Shown one piece after another: positions 58,906-64,000 of a DNA stretch of 64,000 bases. The translations under genes were made by a program, and so were the position numbers. The stretch comes from Meghimatium bilineatum. Lineage: Eukaryota; Mollusca; Gastropoda; Stylommatophora; Philomycidae. The stretch is taken from positions 21,309,477 through 21,373,476 of the forward strand of contig CM067317.1 of assembly GCA_034231615.1 (NCBI GenBank). Direction: 5' to 3'. How positions within the stretch are numbered: the stretch's first letter is position 1; the number at the start of each line of letters is the position of its first letter. The notes beneath the pieces were generated by a model that was not told the origin of the DNA, ran no database searches, and worked only from the letters and a program-made list of their open reading frames with translations.

Positions 58906-59814
58906 ATTACTTGAACTAAAAATCATAACAGATTTAGTTATTATTTGACAACGTAAGCACAAGTGTCTGTGTTTGAGATTTTGGATGAAAGTATGAACAA
59001 GTTGTAGCTTATTGCTTATTCTGCTGATACTATCCAGCATTGACATTATGTGAATTTTTGTTGTTGTTTTTTTTTAGTTGACCTTCCATTTGTTGTTTTC
59101 CTGCTTGATTATATCAAAAATGTACAGTTTTTTGTTCTTACAATCCTAGAAACGAATACTTATTTTGCCCTATCCATGAAATAGTTTATCCTCATTGCAA
59201 ATAGGTAGCTTATATATAACTACCAGTACTCTTCTTTAAAAGACATGTTCTTTGTTTGAAGGTTATTACAGTAGACACTTTATATAAAACAGTTATGATC
59301 ACTTCATTTTGCATCAGTAAATGCATTTAGTATTAGAGTGGCTACCTGAACAAAGGGTTGTCACTTGATGTTTGACTTAATATAACCCCCTTGGCAATTA
59401 TTTTTTTTTTAAATAGTGAGGTGTAAAATTGCTAATGTTATCACATATTATTCCTTCTATTTTTTGTGTGTTGTATTATAGATTTGCGACTTCAGGAACA
59501 AAAAATATATGTGGTGTGTTGTAATTTGTTGGCAGTTATTTTCAGAACCACTGGTGATTATTTGTTTCAACTACTGTATTAAAATGTCTCTTCACCATCA
59601 TGTTATTTTTTGTTTGTTTATTTCTTGTTTTAAAACAGCTCAGTTTCAGTATTGAAATATCTGGTTATGTTTCATGAACGAATTCACGAAAGAAGAAGAA
59701 ATCTCTAGATGCTGCACATATAGTTTTTCAGAAAGATGTGAATAGTGTAGAGCGGTGACTACTTGAGAATTCTTCTCTTCCCCCCTCCCCCCACCTTAAA
59801 AAAAAATGTCCCAT

Positions 59815-60100
59815 GTTGAAATCCACTGATGTAGTCAATATGTTGTAATCTGTTACGAAAGATTCAACATGGATCATGTGGATGTCATCTTTACAGCTGC
59901 ATCCAACCTCCTTGGTATCACATCTACAGCTCTGGACATGCTGATGTCCATGGTAATGAGAAAGCAGATATTTTTGAATAGTTTGTGTGTCAATGATGGA
60001 TAATGGGCATGTAGTAGCTGATTGATTTGGAAAATATTGGTATAACGTGGAAGGACATGAGATTTCATTCTTGATTAGATACTAATATCATATATAACTT
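59815..60100 (+). pseudogene. LINE RNase H relic, copy 2
   Basis: Partner of 39905-40200; the GHADVHGNEKAD block is kept. Confidence 0.5.
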
Positions 60101-61648
60101 GGAGGATATTTCCATGGATTGGGCAACTTTGGGACATGGTGAGCAGGCAGGCAACAGATATCATCATTGTATCCCTTTGGAAATCTGCTGCAATATGTTC
60201 TACATGAGCTCAGTGATATTTGATAAATAAATAAAACACACCCTCACATTTTACATTATAGTTAAAATGGCATTTAATAAAGCAAATGAACAAGGGTACA
60301 TACAATAAATGCATACATTACAAATCCAGCAACTTTTATTACCTCTTAGCAGATTAATTAAAAAAATTTGAATTTACATATACTCTGTTCACTCTAAGAA
60401 TGAAATGGATTAGTGCTTCTGATTTGTTTTTGGACACCGAATGTATTAATCGATTGATAAGTGCCCAATAATATCGTTTTTAATATCAGTATTACAAAAA
60501 AAATGTTTACCTTTAAATGTTTTAAATAATATTGTTTTTACATATCAGCTGTTTAAAAATCACCTGTTGTTGCAGAGTAATGTGGGGGTGTGTTTTTACC
60601 CACTTCATTCTTAGAGTGAATGGAGTATAGAGTTGAAGTGGAGGCTGTTGGTCCAATATAGGTTTACAAACCCAATACAGGAAACATGATGGAAAATGAT
60701 ATGTAGTGTTCTCCGTGGATTTTTTATTTATCTTGAGTGGATCACAGAAAGGTTACTGTCTGCATCATTTTGTCAAACTTTAGGACACTATAACAAATGA
60801 AATGGTTACATGTGTTAAAATGAATGATGTATACATCAAAGTGGTGGAAGATGTCTTCTAAATACATACAGATCACCTCTGAGTAGGAGGCGTCTTCTCA
60901 AAGCATTGTATTCAAGTGAAGGTTTGGGGTCTGAAGTATGAAAAAATAGCTCTGGAGAATCCCTCCCCCCATTCATTGTAAATACTAAACAAATTCTAAG
61001 GTTCCCCATATCAATGAAGAGGTAAACCACATGAAGACCTTTAGAATGTAACTCAGTAGCTTCAAAAATAATTCCCACCATAAAAAAACAAACAAATGAA
61101 TACATTTAAAATGGTTAACAGTGTTGATCGGCAGTGTCCACAATAGTAACTGCAAAATTTCATCCTGGTTGGTAAACGGTTGTTTTAGCTTATACTGGTC
61201 AGAGAACATGAACAGACAAACGAAGTCTTTTATATAGATACCGGTATATAGATTAGCCTTTGTTAATTCGCACAGACATAGGTACAAATGGCTCTCTGAT
61301 GGTCGACACAATGTATCACGTCTTGGGATTTCTTGTGCATACTGTGGAATACTCCAGTGTCTCTGGATTGATCTTGCTAGCCACATCCCCTATTACTACT
61401 ATATGTTGTAGCTTATACTGGTTCATGACGCACAACAACACATACTATCTGGAAATATGCCAGCACTGTTATGGTATAGTAAGTACTTCACTCAAATACA
61501 TCCATGAATTAAACGAAGGTAATACTGTAATCCTTGAATTGTAGTCTAAATCTCAAAATAATAGTTGTAAATTTAAGAATATGACTACTGAATATGTAAA
61601 TTTTTTTATGTGTAAGAAACACTTCTGATGTTACATTTCTTGTTCTAC

Positions 61649-62609
61649 TTAATGTTTTTTCTTCTGATTAGGGCTTCTATCATTGATTAGTGGATGCACT
61701 GTCTTGTTTATTACATGAGAAGAAAAACGGGGTAAGCTATGGCTGTTAGGAACTGTTAAACTGGAAGATGCACTTATGCGGCTGTTGCTCATGGACGAGT
61801 CCCGACTCTGAATATCTAGAATGCTTGCACTAGAGCCTGTGTTGTTTAAGATGCTCAACCCTGAGCGACTCTCTGATGCGCTTGATCTCAGAGAAGTAGC
61901 CTCTAGTTCATAATAGTTCTTGTCTTTGCTGACTCTGTTGTCTACATTTGCTTCAGTGATCTGAGATCTACTATTAATCTCATCTTTAACAATATCATCT
62001 GTAGAGCTTTGCATAGCTGGGTATTCCCCAGGAAAAGAATACCCAGGAAATCCTGTTTTAGGGTCATCATTCTTTATTGCTTTTGTATGGTGATTGTGTG
62101 ATTTTTTGCTGTGTTTCTTCATGGACCTCAGCAAAGGGTTTGAAAACTTTGGTGGAGGTTCATAATTGTCCACAAGTTGTATGTAAACCCCTGCTGCTGT
62201 TTTGCTAACGTCCCTATGTGAGTAACAAGTAGGCATAACAATTAAAACATTTTTTATCACAACATCCCTCGGGCGACTTAAATTTGCATAGATCTTCCTT
62301 TTCTTTTCCTCAATTTCAAAATTTGAGTTATCTTCCTTGGTCTCTGTGTAACTATTTTTGTTCACCACACCTGATACTTTCTTAACATTGTTGGATTTAT
62401 CTTCAATATTAGTATTCACTGTTTTTGTAGACCTATTGTCTGTAGAAGACAGGTTATTGTATAATGGGTGAATGTCACCTCTTCTCCGTTTCATGGTGTC
62501 TGTGATGGTGGGGCTTTGACCAATCATACCCAGCAGTTCTGTTTGTATGCTAGAGAAGTCTGGTCGAAAGTCTGGATCCTTGGCCCAGCATGTCATCATC
62601 AGATTGTAT
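61649..62609 (-). CDS. Receptor tyrosine kinase terminal exon (copy 2, intact)
   Basis: Minus-strand exon with acceptor atttccag and one open frame to a TAA at 61649. It begins with the last base of a Val codon and gives YNLMMTCWAKDPDFRPDFSS, the closing helices of a receptor tyrosine kinase C-lobe (CWxxDPxxRPxF). A Ser/Asn-rich tail of about 290 residues follows. Tail tyrosines include LYNNL and IYANL, which fit the pYxN pattern recognised by the GRB2 SH2 domain, plus VYIQLV, NYEPPP and YYELE. A basic His-rich stretch (KKHSKKSHNHH) lies in the middle. The upstream exons of this copy would be beyond the window. Resemblance to MET/RON comes from the other exons; the tail itself is not recognised. 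Confidence 0.85.
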
Positions 62610-62999
62610 CTGGAAATTAAAGATATTATTGAGATTACTATAAAAAATTGATTAGAGCGAATTCTAGTGTAGTAATTGTCTTCAATGATGACCTGAGATG
62701 GACTGGACATGTACGTATAACTGACAGGTGCATCCTAAATCGGGATGTCTTAAGGGTAAGTGACTGGTCCTTGGATAGACAAAACGTAAGGGTTTTCTCA
62801 AATGGTCTCTACAGAACTTCAACATTGACGTCACCTTACAATCGGTGGCCAATGTTGTGCAGGAACTCCAGCTAAAGTGACTTGACTGTTCATTTGGACG
62901 CTTCTCATCGATAAGAAGCAACAAATTTCAAAGGCACAAAAAATATGCTGCTGAACAGATAGAATAACAAATGCAGTTATCTGACTGTGGTATTCCGGC

Positions 63000-63590
63000 A
63001 GATGCCAGATCAGTACTATAAGCGCTCCAGTCTGGAGAACTACCAGACCTGCAATACATGTACTACTGACCGAACTAAACAATCAAATAAGCAGTGGATA
63101 TCATCCCATTGTGAAATACCTGGAAATGAGAAAGCAGATCATCTGGCTAAGGGGGCAGGGAGGGAGCTGCTGATGATCAACCAGATGTGCCAATAATGTA
63201 CATCAAAACAAACAGATGATCAAAGCAATTAGAAAACCAATTTCAACACAAGATAACTGCAAATTATGAACAAAGCAGAACAAGTTATCATTTTGCACCT
63301 CGGAACAGGACACAACAGATTTCACAGCCACATGCATACAAAGTTCAAGATTGGCAATATGAACATATGGACAGTAACCTCAGACAGCAGAGCATATTCT
63401 TCAGGAATGCTTGAAATGTGCAATACTGAGGCAAATACACTGGTCTAGAGAAACAGCAGTGAAAGAAAAACTCCTACAGATCACTTTAGGAGTTGAAAAA
63501 CACAGTCAAGTTTAGAGTTGAGACAGAACTTCAGATACGAGCACGTTCGAGGTGAACGAAAGAAGAAATAGAAACTTTGACAGAAATAGA
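63000..63590 (+). pseudogene. LINE-B 3' relic, copy 2
   Basis: Partner of 43085-43690. Here QWISSHCEIPGNEKADHLAKG is readable in one frame, then EQVIILHLGTGH and HTKFKIGNMN. Confidence 0.7.
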
Positions 63591-63721
63591 AATTCGTGTT
63601 TCAGATGTGGCATGAAGTTATATGCCAAACTGTTTAGTAGTCTCTGCACACATCCAAGAAATTAAACAATACAATTCTAAGACTGTTGTCTTTACTTGTG
63701 ATGAACAGCTATTATATTACA

Positions 63722-63722
63722 G

Positions 63723-63753
<31 letters not shown>

Positions 63754-63755
63754 AG

Positions 63756-63782
<27 letters not shown>
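63722..63782. repeat. AT microsatellite interrupted once, copy 2
   Basis: Two at arrays joined by tctag. In copy 1 the inverted 245-bp segment lies at this junction. Confidence 0.93.
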
Positions 63783-63786
<4 letters not shown>

Positions 63787-64000
63787 ACTATCGTAATGTG
63801 TACTTGTACGTATCACAGTGACCATAAACAACAACTGTATAAACATTTGTATAAACACGAGACATTTGCATATCATTTTTCGAACTGGCCACTGCAGAAT
63901 AAAGAGTGTATTTACATGATGCAATGATTCGTGGCTTACATTGTCCTGATATTGGCATACGCTGTCACTAAGTCTCTTTCGATCTATGTCTATGTATGTC

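Larger units (their letters stand above)
48647..64000 (+). repeat. Large direct duplication, copy 2
   Basis: Collinear with 28716-about 44312, starting at the first base after the gap and still matching at the last base of the window. Differences include AT array lengths, one 98-bp unit instead of two, a 100-bp unit in triplicate (53513-53812), absence of the inverted segment and a few frameshift-size indels. Confidence 0.95.

Overview
The window is genomic DNA from an invertebrate animal. Genes have spliced exons with GT/AG borders, introns are long and AT-rich, AT dinucleotide arrays are common, and several families of RNase H-bearing non-LTR retrotransposons (LINEs) are present. A lophotrochozoan such as a mollusc is plausible, but no marker fixes the taxon. 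There is no bacterial, CRISPR or operon content.

Layout. Positions 1-23300 hold no recognisable host gene. They are a graveyard of LINE and SINE-like pieces, one 49-bp minisatellite (4613-5112), and one near-complete LINE (called LINE-A here, 7849-13487) with a 15-bp target-site duplication. A younger, 5'-truncated LINE-B is nested inside it with its own 11-bp duplication. From 24034 to 35281 lies a four-exon gene on the + strand for MANF, a secreted/ER-resident neurotrophic factor of 193 residues with all eight family cysteines and a KTDL C-terminus. Converging on it from the minus strand are the 3' exons of a receptor tyrosine kinase resembling MET/RON (41744 to 48546). They encode the catalytic loop, DFG/activation loop, C-lobe and a long tail with two YxN-type tyrosines.

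A run of exactly 100 N (48547-48646) follows. The rest of the window, 48647-64000, repeats 28716-about 44312 in the same order and orientation: MANF exons 2-4, the same introns and repeats, and the last kinase exon. The simplest reading is two haplotype contigs placed end to end (a false duplication), although a real tandem duplication cannot be excluded from this window. The first copy of the kinase exons carries several 1-nt frameshifts that the second copy of the terminal exon lacks, and these cluster toward the contig end next to the gap.

How the genes relate. MANF acts in the ER stress/secretory pathway; the kinase is a plasma-membrane receptor. They are convergent neighbours about 6.5 kb apart with no shared promoter. 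No undescribed molecular system was found. The most useful observations are the duplication structure, the frameshift gradient, a 245-bp inverted duplication present in only one copy, and the nested retrotransposon with readable target-site duplications.
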